Both the position numbers and the translations under genes were made by a program. This document shows positions 51,307-60,156 of a stretch of 64,000 bases of DNA, piece by piece; the stretch's first letter is position 1, and the number at the start of each line of letters is the position of its first letter. The notes under the pieces were generated by a model, which saw only the letters and a list, made by a program, of their open reading frames with translations, did not search any database and had not been told where the DNA came from. This stretch comes from Ruminococcus sp. UBA4240. Its GTDB lineage: Bacteria; Bacillota; Clostridia; Oscillospirales; Ruminococcaceae. The stretch is taken from NCBI GenBank assembly GCA_002395525.1, contig DGXE01000070.1:6873-70872 (forward strand). The letters are read 5' to 3'.

Positions 51307-52506
51307 TTACCGGCAGAGGGTCGCAAGCCTTTCCATGGCTTCACGGGTGTTTTCACGGGTGTTGAAGGATGTGAGCCTGAACCAGCCCTCACCGTTTCTG
51401 CCAAAGCCTGCCCCCGGTGTACCCACCACCTGTATCTCATTCAGCATACGGTCAAAGAACTCCCAGCTCCCCATGCCCCGGGGACACCTGAACCATATGT
51501 AGGGGGAGTTTGTGCCCCCTGTGAAGGCTATGCCAAGCTGTGTAAGGGTATCTGCCATGAGCCTTGCATTCTGCTGATAACAGGCGATGTTCTCCCTTGT
51601 CTGCTGCTGTCCCTTTTCGGTGAACACAGCCTCAGCTCCCCGCTGAACGATATAGGAAACACCATTGAACTTGCTCCCCTGTCTGCGTGCCCACAGATCC
51701 GAAAGCCGCACCTGCCGCCCAGCCGCTGTCACGGTCAGTTCATGGGGGATGACGGTATAGCCGCAGCGCACCCCGGTAAAGCCCGCCGTCTTTGAGAGGG
51801 AGCACATCTCAATGGCACACCTCTTCGCACCCTCTATGCAGTAAATGCTCCGGGGCACATCCGGGTCGGTGATGAATGCCTCGTAGGCACTGTCGTAGAT
51901 AATGACGGCCTCATTCTCAAGGGCATAGTCCACCCACTCTTTGAGCTGTGCCTTTGTATAGGCGGAGCCTGTGGGATTGTTAGGGGAGCACAGGTAGATG
52001 ATATCCCCGTGGATGCCCACAGGAGGCATTGCGGCAAAGCCGTTTTCCTCATTTGAATCAAGGTACACTATCTTTCTGCCTGCCATCTTGTTTGAATCCG
52101 CATAGACAGGGTACACAGGATCTGTCATCATTATCGCATTGTCATTTCCGAATATGTCGGTGATGTTGCCGCAGTCGCTCTTGGCACCGTCATTTATCCG
52201 TATCTCACCGGGGAGCACATCAGCCCCCAGGCCTTTGTAGTAGCCTGCCACAGCCTCACGGAGGAAATCATAGCCGGCGCCTCTGTCCTCATATCCCCGG
52301 AAGGTCTCCCTGACACCCATCTCATCGGCAGCTTTCTTCATGGCCTCCACCACAACAGGGGCAAGAGGGAGGGTAACATCACCTATGCCCATGCGGATGA
52401 GCTCCTTTTCGGGGTGAGCCGCCCTGTATGCATTCACCCTCTTTGCTATCTCGATAAAGAGGTAGTTTTTCTCCATGGCAAGAAAGTTTTCATTTATCTG
52501 TGTCAT
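51307..52506 (-). CDS. dapL: LL-diaminopimelate aminotransferase
   Basis: 399-aa PLP enzyme that converts tetrahydrodipicolinate directly to LL-diaminopimelate with glutamate as amino donor. NENFLAMEKNYLFIEIAKRV start, IRMGIGDVTLPLAP, CSPNNPTGSAYTKAQL and the PLP-lysine segment CSLSKTAGFTGVRCGY are diagnostic. Its ATG overlaps the dapF stop (ATGA), so it is the second gene of dapF-dapL. It implies the one-step DAP aminotransferase route for lysine and peptidoglycan. Confidence 0.96.
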   Translation of the reverse strand: MTQINENFLAMEKNYLFIEIAKRVNAYRAAHPEKELIRMGIGDVTLPLAPVVVEAMKKAADEMGVRETFRGYEDRGAGYDFLREAVAGYYKGLGADVLPGEIRINDGAKSDCGNITDIFGNDNAIMMTDPVYPVYADSNKMAGRKIVYLDSNEENGFAAMPPVGIHGDIIYLCSPNNPTGSAYTKAQLKEWVDYALENEAVIIYDSAYEAFITDPDVPRSIYCIEGAKRCAIEMCSLSKTAGFTGVRCGYTVIPHELTVTAAGRQVRLSDLWARRQGSKFNGVSYIVQRGAEAVFTEKGQQQTRENIACYQQNARLMADTLTQLGIAFTGGTNSPYIWFRCPRGMGSWEFFDRMLNEIQVVGTPGAGFGRNGEGWFRLTSFNTRENTREAMERLATLCR

Positions 52507-53333
52507 ACTATCTCCCCCTCAAATACAAATTCCGCTCCCCCGGTCTTGGTAACGGTGCCGTCATGGTGGACGGTTATGCTGAGTTTCCCGCCCTTCAGGG
52601 AAAGCTCTATGGGCGTGTCCGCAGGGGCAAAGCCGTTTTTCACCGCAGCTGCTGCCACAGCACAGGCACCGGTGCCGCAGGCAAGGGTCTCACCGGAGCC
52701 ACGCTCCCATACCCTCATCACAATGTGTGTGCTGTCGATGATATAGGCAAATTCCACGTTCACTCTCTCCGGGAACACAGGGCTGAATTCTATGGCTCTG
52801 CCAATGCTCTCTATGTTGATCTTATCCGGGTCATCCCCAAAGATGACACAATGGGGATTGCCCACGGAAACAGCCGTGACCGTGTACACTGTGCCGTTTG
52901 CCTCTAAGGGTGAGGATACAAGGGGCGCATCAGCCCTTGCGGGTATCTGGGAGGGCTCAAAGGAAACGCTTCCCATATCCACGGACACGGCACTCACTTT
53001 GCCCTCCCTGATGTCAAGCCGCAGAGTCTTTATGCCACTGTTGGTCTCAAGGGTGATGACATCCTTTTTCACCAGCCCCCGCTCATAGGCGTATTTCCCG
53101 ATACAGCGGGAGGCATTGCCGCACATCTTCGCCTCGCTGCCGTCCGCATTGAATATTCTCATCTGAAGATCCGCTGTGTCCGAGGGCAGGATCATCACAA
53201 GCCCGTCAGCCCCGATGCCGAAGTGCCTGTCGCTTATCCTGACGGAAAGCTCCTCCGGATTTGCAATATTCTCTTCAAAACAATTCACATACACATAGTC
53301 ATTGCCTATGCCCTGCATCTTGGTAAACCGCAA
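52503..53333 (-). CDS. dapF: Diaminopimelate epimerase
   Basis: 276 aa; interconverts LL- and meso-diaminopimelate. Both catalytic Cys motifs are present: MCGNASRCIGKY near residue 72 and ACGTGACAVAAA near 215. A TTG start at 53333 is preferred: it gives the canonical RFTKMQGIGNDYVYVN opening and is 9 nt from AGGAG, whereas the TTG at 53342 touches the ribosome site. Upstream is a consensus promoter with a TGCAAG-N14-CTTGCA palindrome. Confidence 0.94.
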   Translation of the reverse strand: MRFTKMQGIGNDYVYVNCFEENIANPEELSVRISDRHFGIGADGLVMILPSDTADLQMRIFNADGSEAKMCGNASRCIGKYAYERGLVKKDVITLETNSGIKTLRLDIREGKVSAVSVDMGSVSFEPSQIPARADAPLVSSPLEANGTVYTVTAVSVGNPHCVIFGDDPDKINIESIGRAIEFSPVFPERVNVEFAYIIDSTHIVMRVWERGSGETLACGTGACAVAAAAVKNGFAPADTPIELSLKGGKLSITVHHDGTVTKTGGAEFVFEGEIV

Positions 53334-53367
53334 TATTCTCAACTCCTATGCTTGATTTTGCATATCA

Positions 53368-53396
53368 ATCATATCACTTTAAAAACATATTGTCAA
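53368..53396 (-). promoter_or_regulatory. Promoter of dapF-dapL
   Basis: TTGACA (53396-53391), 17-bp spacer, TATGAT (53373-53368) with extended -10 TGA, on the minus strand. Confidence 0.8.
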
Positions 53397-53399
53397 GAG

Positions 53400-53433
53400 A
53401 AAATGCAAGATATAAATTTACATCTTGCATTTT
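53400..53433 (-). promoter_or_regulatory. 12-bp palindrome: amt terminator and/or operator
   Basis: ATCTTGCATTTT and AAAATGCAAGAT are a perfect inverted repeat containing TGCAAG-N14-CTTGCA. It lies 63 nt after the amt stop and 4 bp before the dapF -35 box. On the minus strand it ends TTTTCTCTT, so it can terminate amt transcription, but the same motif and spacing recur at promoters near gltB. Confidence 0.7.
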
Positions 53434-53495
53434 CGTTGATTTGTATATTATTTTATCGGTCAAGTCTCAATATTGGGTGATTTTGCTCTCTGCTG

Positions 53496-55244
53496 TCACG
53501 GGCTGTCCTGCAGGGCATCGTAGCCTATCTCCCCCGTGCGGACACGCACCACGTCACGCACATTGTAGACAAATATCTTGCCGTCCCCCACGTGACCGGT
53601 ATAGAGCGCATTCCTTGCAGTCTCGATAACATCCTTTACAGGCACCTTGCTTACTACCACATCCACCTTGATCTTGGGCACCAGGTTTGCTTCAACAGGA
53701 GAGCCTCTGTAATAGGATATTCTGCTGAGCTTTCCGGAGCCCAATACCTGTGTGGTGGTAAGCCCCTCCACGCCGATGTCCGCAAGAGCCTTTTCGAGGG
53801 CTTCAAACCTGCTCTGTCTGCATATGATGGATACCTGGGAGAACTTGGATGATCCGAAGGATTCGTGTACCGTGGGCTCGTAGGTGAGCTCCACTGCCTT
53901 CTCAACAGGTACGCTCTCCCCTGCTGCTGCATAGCTGTCAGTATCCACAGCCATGACAAAGCCGGAGTAGGAGCTTGCAAGGCCGTGCTCCTCAATGTCA
54001 AGGCCGACCACTTCCTCATGGGCAGTCACACGCAGACCGAATACCTTCTTTATTACAAAATATGTAATGGTGATGAGCACAGCCGTCCACAGACCCACTG
54101 TCAGCACTGCAAGACCCTGAAGCCCAAGGAGCTTTGCGCCGCCGCCGTAGAAAAGGCCTGCAAGCTGAACACCGTTGCCATCTGCAACAGCAAAGCCTGG
54201 AACAGCAGGATTTGCCAGAAGGCCTACTGCAAGAGTGCCCCAGATGCCGTTCATCATGTGTACTGCCACAGCGCCCACAGGGTCATCTACATGGAGCACA
54301 TAGTCAAGGAGCCAGATGCCGAAGGGCACCAGCAGACCGCTGACAGCACCTATGACAGCAGCACCTGCGCAGTCAACCACGTCACATCCTGCGGTAACGC
54401 CCACAAGCCCTGCCAGGGAGGCATTGAGGCACATGGAAACGTCGGGCTTGCCGTACTTTATCCAGGTGAATATCATGCATACAACCGTTGCCACAGCGGG
54501 TGCCACGGTAGTTGTAAGGAATATGGATCCCAGCTGTGCCCCGCTTGTAGCAGCCGCACCGTTGAAGCCGTACCAGCCGAACCACAGTATGAAGCACCCG
54601 AGAGCGCCCATTGTAAGGGAATGGCCGGGAATAGCCTTTACCTTGGTCACCTTGCCGTTTGCATCCGTGTCAAACTTGCCGATGCGGGGGCCTAAGATCT
54701 TTGCGCCGATAAGGGCTGCAATACCGCCTACCATATGTATGGCGCAGGAGCCTGCAAAATCGTGGAAGCCCGCCTGTGCAAGCCAGCCTCCTCCCCAGAT
54801 CCAATGTGCCTCTATGGGGTATATGACAGCGGAAATGACTGCGGAGTAGACGCAGTAGGAAATAAACTTCGTCCTCTCAGCCATGGCACCGGATACTATG
54901 GTAGCCGCAGTTGCGCAGAACACCAGGTTGAACACGAAGGAGGAAAAGCTGAAATTGCCGTAGTCCCCGAAGAGGGAATAGCCTATCTTCCCGGCAAAGC
55001 CCCCCATATCCTCCCCGCACAGCAGACCGTAGCCCACTGCAATGAACATCACTGTGCCTATGCAGAAGTCCATAAGGTTCTTCATTATAATGTTGCCTGC
55101 ATTCTTGGCACGGGTAAAGCCCGTCTCCACCATTGCAAAGCCCGCCTGCATGAAGAACACCAGCGCCGCACCGATAAGGTACCAGATGCCGAAGGCTTCA
55201 TTTGTCACAAGCTCTGATACACTGCTCATGATCTCTTCACTCAT
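53496..55244 (-). CDS. amt: Ammonium transporter fused to a C-terminal P-II domain
   Basis: 582 aa. Residues 1-410 are an 11-helix Amt channel (FFMQAGFAMVETGFTRAKNA; AGSCAIHMVGGIAALIGAKI; FGWYGFNGAAATSG). After a 60-residue linker, residues about 465-582 form a P-II signalling domain: FSQVSIICRQSRFEALEKAL, a T-loop ending LVPKIKVDVVV, and the C-terminal signature GDGKIFVYNVRDVVRVRTGE. Free P-II proteins plug Amt when nitrogen is ample; here sensor and channel are one chain. The T-loop holds tandem Tyr (SYYRG). ATG 55244 follows AAGGAG. Divergent from gltB. Confidence 0.95.
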   Translation of the reverse strand: MSEEIMSSVSELVTNEAFGIWYLIGAALVFFMQAGFAMVETGFTRAKNAGNIIMKNLMDFCIGTVMFIAVGYGLLCGEDMGGFAGKIGYSLFGDYGNFSFSSFVFNLVFCATAATIVSGAMAERTKFISYCVYSAVISAVIYPIEAHWIWGGGWLAQAGFHDFAGSCAIHMVGGIAALIGAKILGPRIGKFDTDANGKVTKVKAIPGHSLTMGALGCFILWFGWYGFNGAAATSGAQLGSIFLTTTVAPAVATVVCMIFTWIKYGKPDVSMCLNASLAGLVGVTAGCDVVDCAGAAVIGAVSGLLVPFGIWLLDYVLHVDDPVGAVAVHMMNGIWGTLAVGLLANPAVPGFAVADGNGVQLAGLFYGGGAKLLGLQGLAVLTVGLWTAVLITITYFVIKKVFGLRVTAHEEVVGLDIEEHGLASSYSGFVMAVDTDSYAAAGESVPVEKAVELTYEPTVHESFGSSKFSQVSIICRQSRFEALEKALADIGVEGLTTTQVLGSGKLSRISYYRGSPVEANLVPKIKVDVVVSKVPVKDVIETARNALYTGHVGDGKIFVYNVRDVVRVRTGEIGYDALQDSP

Positions 55245-55323
55245 AAAACCATCTCCTTACTTTACAAAGGAGCCGCACAGGTACGCCCTTGTACTCTGTG
55301 CAGCCCCCTTGCTGTTGTCTTGC

Positions 55324-55352
55324 ATTTTACTACCCAAATAAGGAAATGTCAA
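55324..55352 (-). promoter_or_regulatory. Promoter of amt
   Basis: TTGACA (55352-55347), 17-bp spacer, TAAAAT (55329-55324) on the minus strand; the -10 box abuts TGCAAG (55324-55319). Confidence 0.75.
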
Positions 55353-55454
55353 GGGGTTTGAGCGAGATTTGTAGAAATTTATGAATATTTGTGTTGCCAT
55401 TCTTGCAAAAATATATCGTTTATATAAGATATTAATGTGATTTTAATATTATTT

Positions 55455-55480
55455 TGCAAGTTTTACTTTTTGTTCTTGCA
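55455..55480. promoter_or_regulatory. Candidate operator TGCAAG-N14-CTTGCA, copy 1
   Basis: TGCAAG at 55455-55460 and CTTGCA at 55475-55480 in the amt/gltB divergent region, exactly 100 bp from copy 2. Single half-sites also lie at 55319, 55402 and 55648. Confidence 0.6.
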
Positions 55481-55554
55481 GTAATTTGTAATTATCATCA
55501 AAAATCCTCTCTTTTGTCGAAAGGCATTAGGCAACTATACAAAAGCGGTGTTTT

Positions 55555-55580
55555 TGCAAGTTTTATCTTGACATCCTGCA
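55555..55580. promoter_or_regulatory. Candidate operator TGCAAG-N14-CCTGCA, copy 2
   Basis: Same spacing as copy 1 with one mismatch. It straddles the -35 box of the gltB promoter. Both copies share the flank TTTTGCAAGTTTTA. Confidence 0.6.
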
Positions 55581-55596
55581 TTTTTTATGATATAAC
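55568..55596 (+). promoter_or_regulatory. Promoter of gltB-gltD-purF-glnA
   Basis: TTGACA (55568-55573), 17-bp spacer, TATAAC (55591-55596) with extended -10 TGA. Confidence 0.75.
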
Positions 55597-55668
55597 ATTT
55601 AAGGAAACAAGATTTACCGTGCAAAATGAATTTTACACTGATTATATCTTGCAAATGAGGCGGCACAT

Positions 55669-58600
55669 ATGAGCGATCATCAATATGGTCTTTACGACCC
55701 TTCATTCGAGCATGACAACTGCGGCATAGGCGCTGTGATCAACATCAAGGGCATAAAGAGCACAGGGTGTGTGGACAATGCACTTAAAATAGTGGAGACC
55801 CTTGAACACCGTGCCGGCAAGGATGCCGACGGCAAAACCGGGGACGGTGTGGGCATACTGTTACAGATATCCCACAGCTATTTCTCCTCTCTGTATGACC
55901 TGCCGGAAGAGCGGGGCTACGGCATAGGGATGTTTTTCATGCCAAGGGAGGGCGCTGAAAAGAGCGTACACGCTTTTGAGGATGTGCTCGCCCGGGAGGA
56001 GCTCCCGCTCCTTTTCTGGAGAGATGTGCCCGTTCACCCGGAGATACTGGGTGCAAAGGCAAGGGAAAGCTGCCCTGTCATAAAGCAGGCATTTGTGAAA
56101 AGGCCCCATGACTGTGCTGCGGATATTGACTTTGAAAGGCGGCTGTATGTGGCACGCCGCAGATTTGAAAAGGCGATGCCTGAGACCTATGTTTGCTCCC
56201 TTTCCTGCCGCACTATAGTATACAAGGGAATGTTCCTTGTGGGCGAGCTGCGCAGGTTCTACGATGATCTGAACAGCGGTGAATACACAAGCGCCATCGC
56301 CCTCGTACACTCACGCTTTTCCACAAATACCGAGCCCTCATGGCAGCGCTCCCACCCCAACCGCCTTATGGTACACAACGGCGAGATAAACACCATAAAG
56401 GGCAATGTGGACAAGATGCTCTCCGCTGAGAGCATACTCCACAGCAAAGAGCTTGAAAGCAGATTCGGGGATGTATTCCCCTTTATAGATGTGAACGGCT
56501 CCGATTCCGCACGCCTTGACAACACCCTTGAATTTATGGAGATGTGCGGTGTGCCTTTGCCTCTGGCAGTTACAATGTGCATACCCGAGCCCTGGCAGCA
56601 CGATGACAACATGAGCCGGGAGCTGAGAGCCTTCTATCAGTATTATGCGGCACAGATGGCTCCCTGGGACGGTCCCGCCTCCATAATATTCACAGACGGT
56701 GACATCTGTGGCGCCATACTCGACAGGAACGGCCTGCGCCCCTCACGGTACTATCTCACAGACACCGATGAGCTTATCATATCATCGGAGGTAGGCGCCC
56801 TCGATACAGACGAAAGCCACATCATCAAAAAGGAAAGGCTCCACCCCGGGAAGATGCTCCTGGCGGACACCGTAAAGGGCAGGCTCTGCACCGATGAGGA
56901 GATAAAGGAAGCCTTCTCCCACAGGCAGCCCTACGGGGAATGGCTTGACAGGCACCTTTTCAGGCTCCGTGACCTCCATATGCCCAATATGAAGACACCC
57001 ACCCATGAGGGAGATGAGCTGCTGCGGCTGCAAAAGTATTTCGGCTTTACATATGAGCAGCTTGCGGATGTGGTAGCTCCCATGGCTGTGAACGGCGGCG
57101 AGCCCATAGGCTCCATGGGCACGGACAAGCCCATAGCAGTGCTTTCAAGGCAGGAGCCTCCCCTGTTTGACTACTTCAAGCAGATGTTTGCACAGGTGAC
57201 AAACCCTCCCATAGACAGCATTCGTGAGAAGATAGTGACCTCAACCAGTGTCTATCTGGGCATAGAGGGGAACATCCTCTCAGAGGATGAGAACAACTGC
57301 CGTGTGCTTAAAATACACAATCCCGTGCTTACAAACGGCGATATGCTGAAAATACGGCACACCGCCTCGGACTGGTTCAAAACAGCGGATATATCAATGC
57401 TCTACACCCCCGGCACATCACTGGAGGATGCAATAGAGGGGCTGTTCAGGCAGGCGGACAAGGCACATGAGGACAATGCCACCATACTTATACTGACAGA
57501 CCGGGGAGTGGATGAAAAGCACCTTGCAATACCCTCCCTCCTTGCCACATCAGCGCTCCAGACATATCTTGTGCGCACACGCATGAACACAGCCATGTCC
57601 GTTATCGTGGAGACAGGGGAGGTCTGTGAGGTACACCACTTTGCCACCCTTATAGGCTACGGTGCGGCTGCGGTGAACCCTTATCTTGCACTTGACTCCA
57701 TACGGGACATGATACGGACGGGGCACATAGACAAGGACTACACCCTTGCGGTATCTGCCTATGTGGACGCTGCTGTTTCGGGCATAGTGAAGATCGCCGC
57801 AAAGATGGGCATATCCACCATACAGTCCTATCAGGGCTCGAAGATATTCGAGGCGCTGGGACTTTCAGGGGATGTGACAGAGAGGTACTTCCCCAACACC
57901 GTATCCCGCATAGGAGGCATCACCCTTAAAGATATAGAGAGCCGTTCACAGAGGATGCACGAAAGGGCATTTGCACCAAACGCAAATGTGACCGAAAGCG
58001 CCCTGCCCCACAAGGGCAATCACCGCAGGCGTGCAGGGGGTGAGGATCACCTCTACGACCCGAGAGCCATACATCTTTTGCAGCAGTCGGTCTGGAAGGA
58101 TGACTATGAGCTTTTCAAGCAGTATACCGGCATAATAGACGGGGATGACAGACACATCACCATACGCTCTGAGCTGGAGCTTGTATATCAGAATGAGATA
58201 CCCCTTGAGGAGGTGGAAAGTGCAGAGAGCATAATGCACCGCTTCAAGACAGGTGCCATGTCCTACGGCTCCATTTCAAAGGAGGCACACGAGTGCATGG
58301 CGATTGCCATGAACCGCATAGGCGGCAAGTCCAACAGCGGCGAGGGCGGCGAGGACGAGGAGCGCATGGCATCAAGGGGCACGGACAACGACCGCTGCTC
58401 AGCCATAAAGCAGGTGGCATCGGGTCGTTTCGGAGTAACATCCGAGTATCTCTGCTCCGCAAAAGAGCTGCAGATAAAGATGGCGCAGGGGGCAAAGCCC
58501 GGTGAGGGCGGACATCTCCCCGGCTCCAAGGTATACCCGTGGATCGCAAAGACACGCCGCTCCACTCCGGGTGTGGCGCTCATATCCCCTCCGCCCCACC

Positions 58601-60156
58601 ATGACATATACTCCATCGAGGATCTTTCCCAGCTCATATACGACCTTAAAAATGCCAACAGGGACGCACGGATTTCCGTAAAGCTGGTATCGGAGGCAGG
58701 TGTTGGCACCATTGCCGCAGGCGTTGCCAAGGCGGGTGCGGGACTTGTCCTCATATCAGGCCACGACGGCGGAACAGGCGCTGCTCCCTACTCCTCCATA
58801 CACAATGCGGGGCTCCCCTGGGAGCTGGGTCTTTCCGAAACTCATCAGACCCTTGTGAAGAACGGGCTGAGGGAGCGCATAGTCATAGAGACAGACGGAA
58901 AGCTGATGACAGGCAGGGATGTGGTGATAGCCGCCTGCCTGGGGGCAGAGGAATTCGGCTTTGCCACAGCACCCCTTGTGACCATGGGCTGTGTGATGAT
59001 GCGTGTGTGCAATCTGGACACCTGCCCTGTGGGTGTGGCAACCCAGGATCCCAGACTTCGTGCCCGCTTTAAGGGCAAGCCCGAATATGTCATCAGCTTC
59101 ATGCGCTTCATAGCGGAGCAGATGCGTGAATACATGGCAAAACTGGGCGTGCGCACAGTGGATGAGCTGGTGGGCAGGACGGATCTCCTCAGGCAGAAAA
59201 AGGACAGCACCCTTGACCTTTCAAGGATCTTAGGGTGTGTTGAGAACATACATCACCGTGCAGACAAAAACTATGACTTCAGGCTTTGTGACACCATAGA
59301 CGAACGAATTGTCATACCCGCCCTTGAAAACAAGATACACAGCGGAGAAAAGGCACACATAACAGTCTCTGTCACCAACTGCGACCGCACCTTCGGCACC
59401 CTTACAGGCTCCCTCATAACAAAGGAGCACACATCTCCCCTTGCTGATGATACCTACACCATAGATGCAAAGGGTGCAGGGGGGCAGTCCTTCGGGGCAT
59501 TTATACCGAAAGGCCTTACCATAGATCTTGAAGGAGCCTCCAACGACTACTTTGGCAAGGGACTTTCGGGTGGCATACTTGCGGTATTTCCTCCAAAGGA
59601 GAGCACTCTTGCGGCAGAGGAGAACATCATCATAGGCAATGTGGCTCTGTTCGGGGCAACATCGGGAAAAGCCTTCATAAACGGCATCTGCGGCGAGCGC
59701 TTCTGTGTGAGAAATTCCGGAGCACAGGTAGTCTGTGAGGGCACAGGCGACCACGGATGCGAGTATATGACCGGCGGCACTGCCGTAATACTGGGCAGGA
59801 CAGGGCGCAACTTTGCAGCGGGCATGAGCGGCGGCACCGCATATGTCCTTGATGAGCAGAACGACCTGTACACCAAGCTCAACCGCTCTCTGGTGGAATA
59901 CTCCCATGTGGAGAAGGAAGAGGACATACAGCTTCTGAAAGACCTTATCGGAGAGCACGCACAGCGCACAGGCTCCGGACTTGCAAAGCGCATACTTGAT
60001 GACTTTGACACCTATCTACCGAAATTCAAAAAGGTCATCCCCCGTGACTACAAGAGGATGACAGAGCTGACAGCAAAGTATGCGGCACAGGGTCACGACA
60101 CGGAACAGGCGCAGATCATGGCATTCGATGAATTTGAACAGGGGGCGAGGGCATGA
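55669..60156 (+). CDS. gltB: Glutamate synthase large subunit
   Basis: 1495 aa; transfers the glutamine amide to 2-oxoglutarate. A 17-residue propeptide precedes the N-terminal nucleophile Cys18 (HDNCGIGAV); the class-II glutaminase domain follows to about 400. The central and FMN domains span about 450-1200, with GAMSYGSISKEAHE, LISGHDGGTGAAPYSSI and the 3Fe-4S cysteines in GCVMMRVCNLDTCPVG near 1108. The C-terminal GXGXG beta-helix includes GATSGKAFINGICGERFCVR. GAGG lies upstream of ATG 55669. Overlaps gltD by 4 nt. Confidence 0.97.
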   Translation: MSDHQYGLYDPSFEHDNCGIGAVINIKGIKSTGCVDNALKIVETLEHRAGKDADGKTGDGVGILLQISHSYFSSLYDLPEERGYGIGMFFMPREGAEKSVHAFEDVLAREELPLLFWRDVPVHPEILGAKARESCPVIKQAFVKRPHDCAADIDFERRLYVARRRFEKAMPETYVCSLSCRTIVYKGMFLVGELRRFYDDLNSGEYTSAIALVHSRFSTNTEPSWQRSHPNRLMVHNGEINTIKGNVDKMLSAESILHSKELESRFGDVFPFIDVNGSDSARLDNTLEFMEMCGVPLPLAVTMCIPEPWQHDDNMSRELRAFYQYYAAQMAPWDGPASIIFTDGDICGAILDRNGLRPSRYYLTDTDELIISSEVGALDTDESHIIKKERLHPGKMLLADTVKGRLCTDEEIKEAFSHRQPYGEWLDRHLFRLRDLHMPNMKTPTHEGDELLRLQKYFGFTYEQLADVVAPMAVNGGEPIGSMGTDKPIAVLSRQEPPLFDYFKQMFAQVTNPPIDSIREKIVTSTSVYLGIEGNILSEDENNCRVLKIHNPVLTNGDMLKIRHTASDWFKTADISMLYTPGTSLEDAIEGLFRQADKAHEDNATILILTDRGVDEKHLAIPSLLATSALQTYLVRTRMNTAMSVIVETGEVCEVHHFATLIGYGAAAVNPYLALDSIRDMIRTGHIDKDYTLAVSAYVDAAVSGIVKIAAKMGISTIQSYQGSKIFEALGLSGDVTERYFPNTVSRIGGITLKDIESRSQRMHERAFAPNANVTESALPHKGNHRRRAGGEDHLYDPRAIHLLQQSVWKDDYELFKQYTGIIDGDDRHITIRSELELVYQNEIPLEEVESAESIMHRFKTGAMSYGSISKEAHECMAIAMNRIGGKSNSGEGGEDEERMASRGTDNDRCSAIKQVASGRFGVTSEYLCSAKELQIKMAQGAKPGEGGHLPGSKVYPWIAKTRRSTPGVALISPPPHHDIYSIEDLSQLIYDLKNANRDARISVKLVSEAGVGTIAAGVAKAGAGLVLISGHDGGTGAAPYSSIHNAGLPWELGLSETHQTLVKNGLRERIVIETDGKLMTGRDVVIAACLGAEEFGFATAPLVTMGCVMMRVCNLDTCPVGVATQDPRLRARFKGKPEYVISFMRFIAEQMREYMAKLGVRTVDELVGRTDLLRQKKDSTLDLSRILGCVENIHHRADKNYDFRLCDTIDERIVIPALENKIHSGEKAHITVSVTNCDRTFGTLTGSLITKEHTSPLADDTYTIDAKGAGGQSFGAFIPKGLTIDLEGASNDYFGKGLSGGILAVFPPKESTLAAEENIIIGNVALFGATSGKAFINGICGERFCVRNSGAQVVCEGTGDHGCEYMTGGTAVILGRTGRNFAAGMSGGTAYVLDEQNDLYTKLNRSLVEYSHVEKEEDIQLLKDLIGEHAQRTGSGLAKRILDDFDTYLPKFKKVIPRDYKRMTELTAKYAAQGHDTEQAQIMAFDEFEQGARA

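Noticed and set aside
53400..53433. Palindrome as only a terminator of amt
   Set aside because: Terminator function remains likely, but the arms and spacing recur at the gltB promoter, so a purely terminator reading was not accepted.
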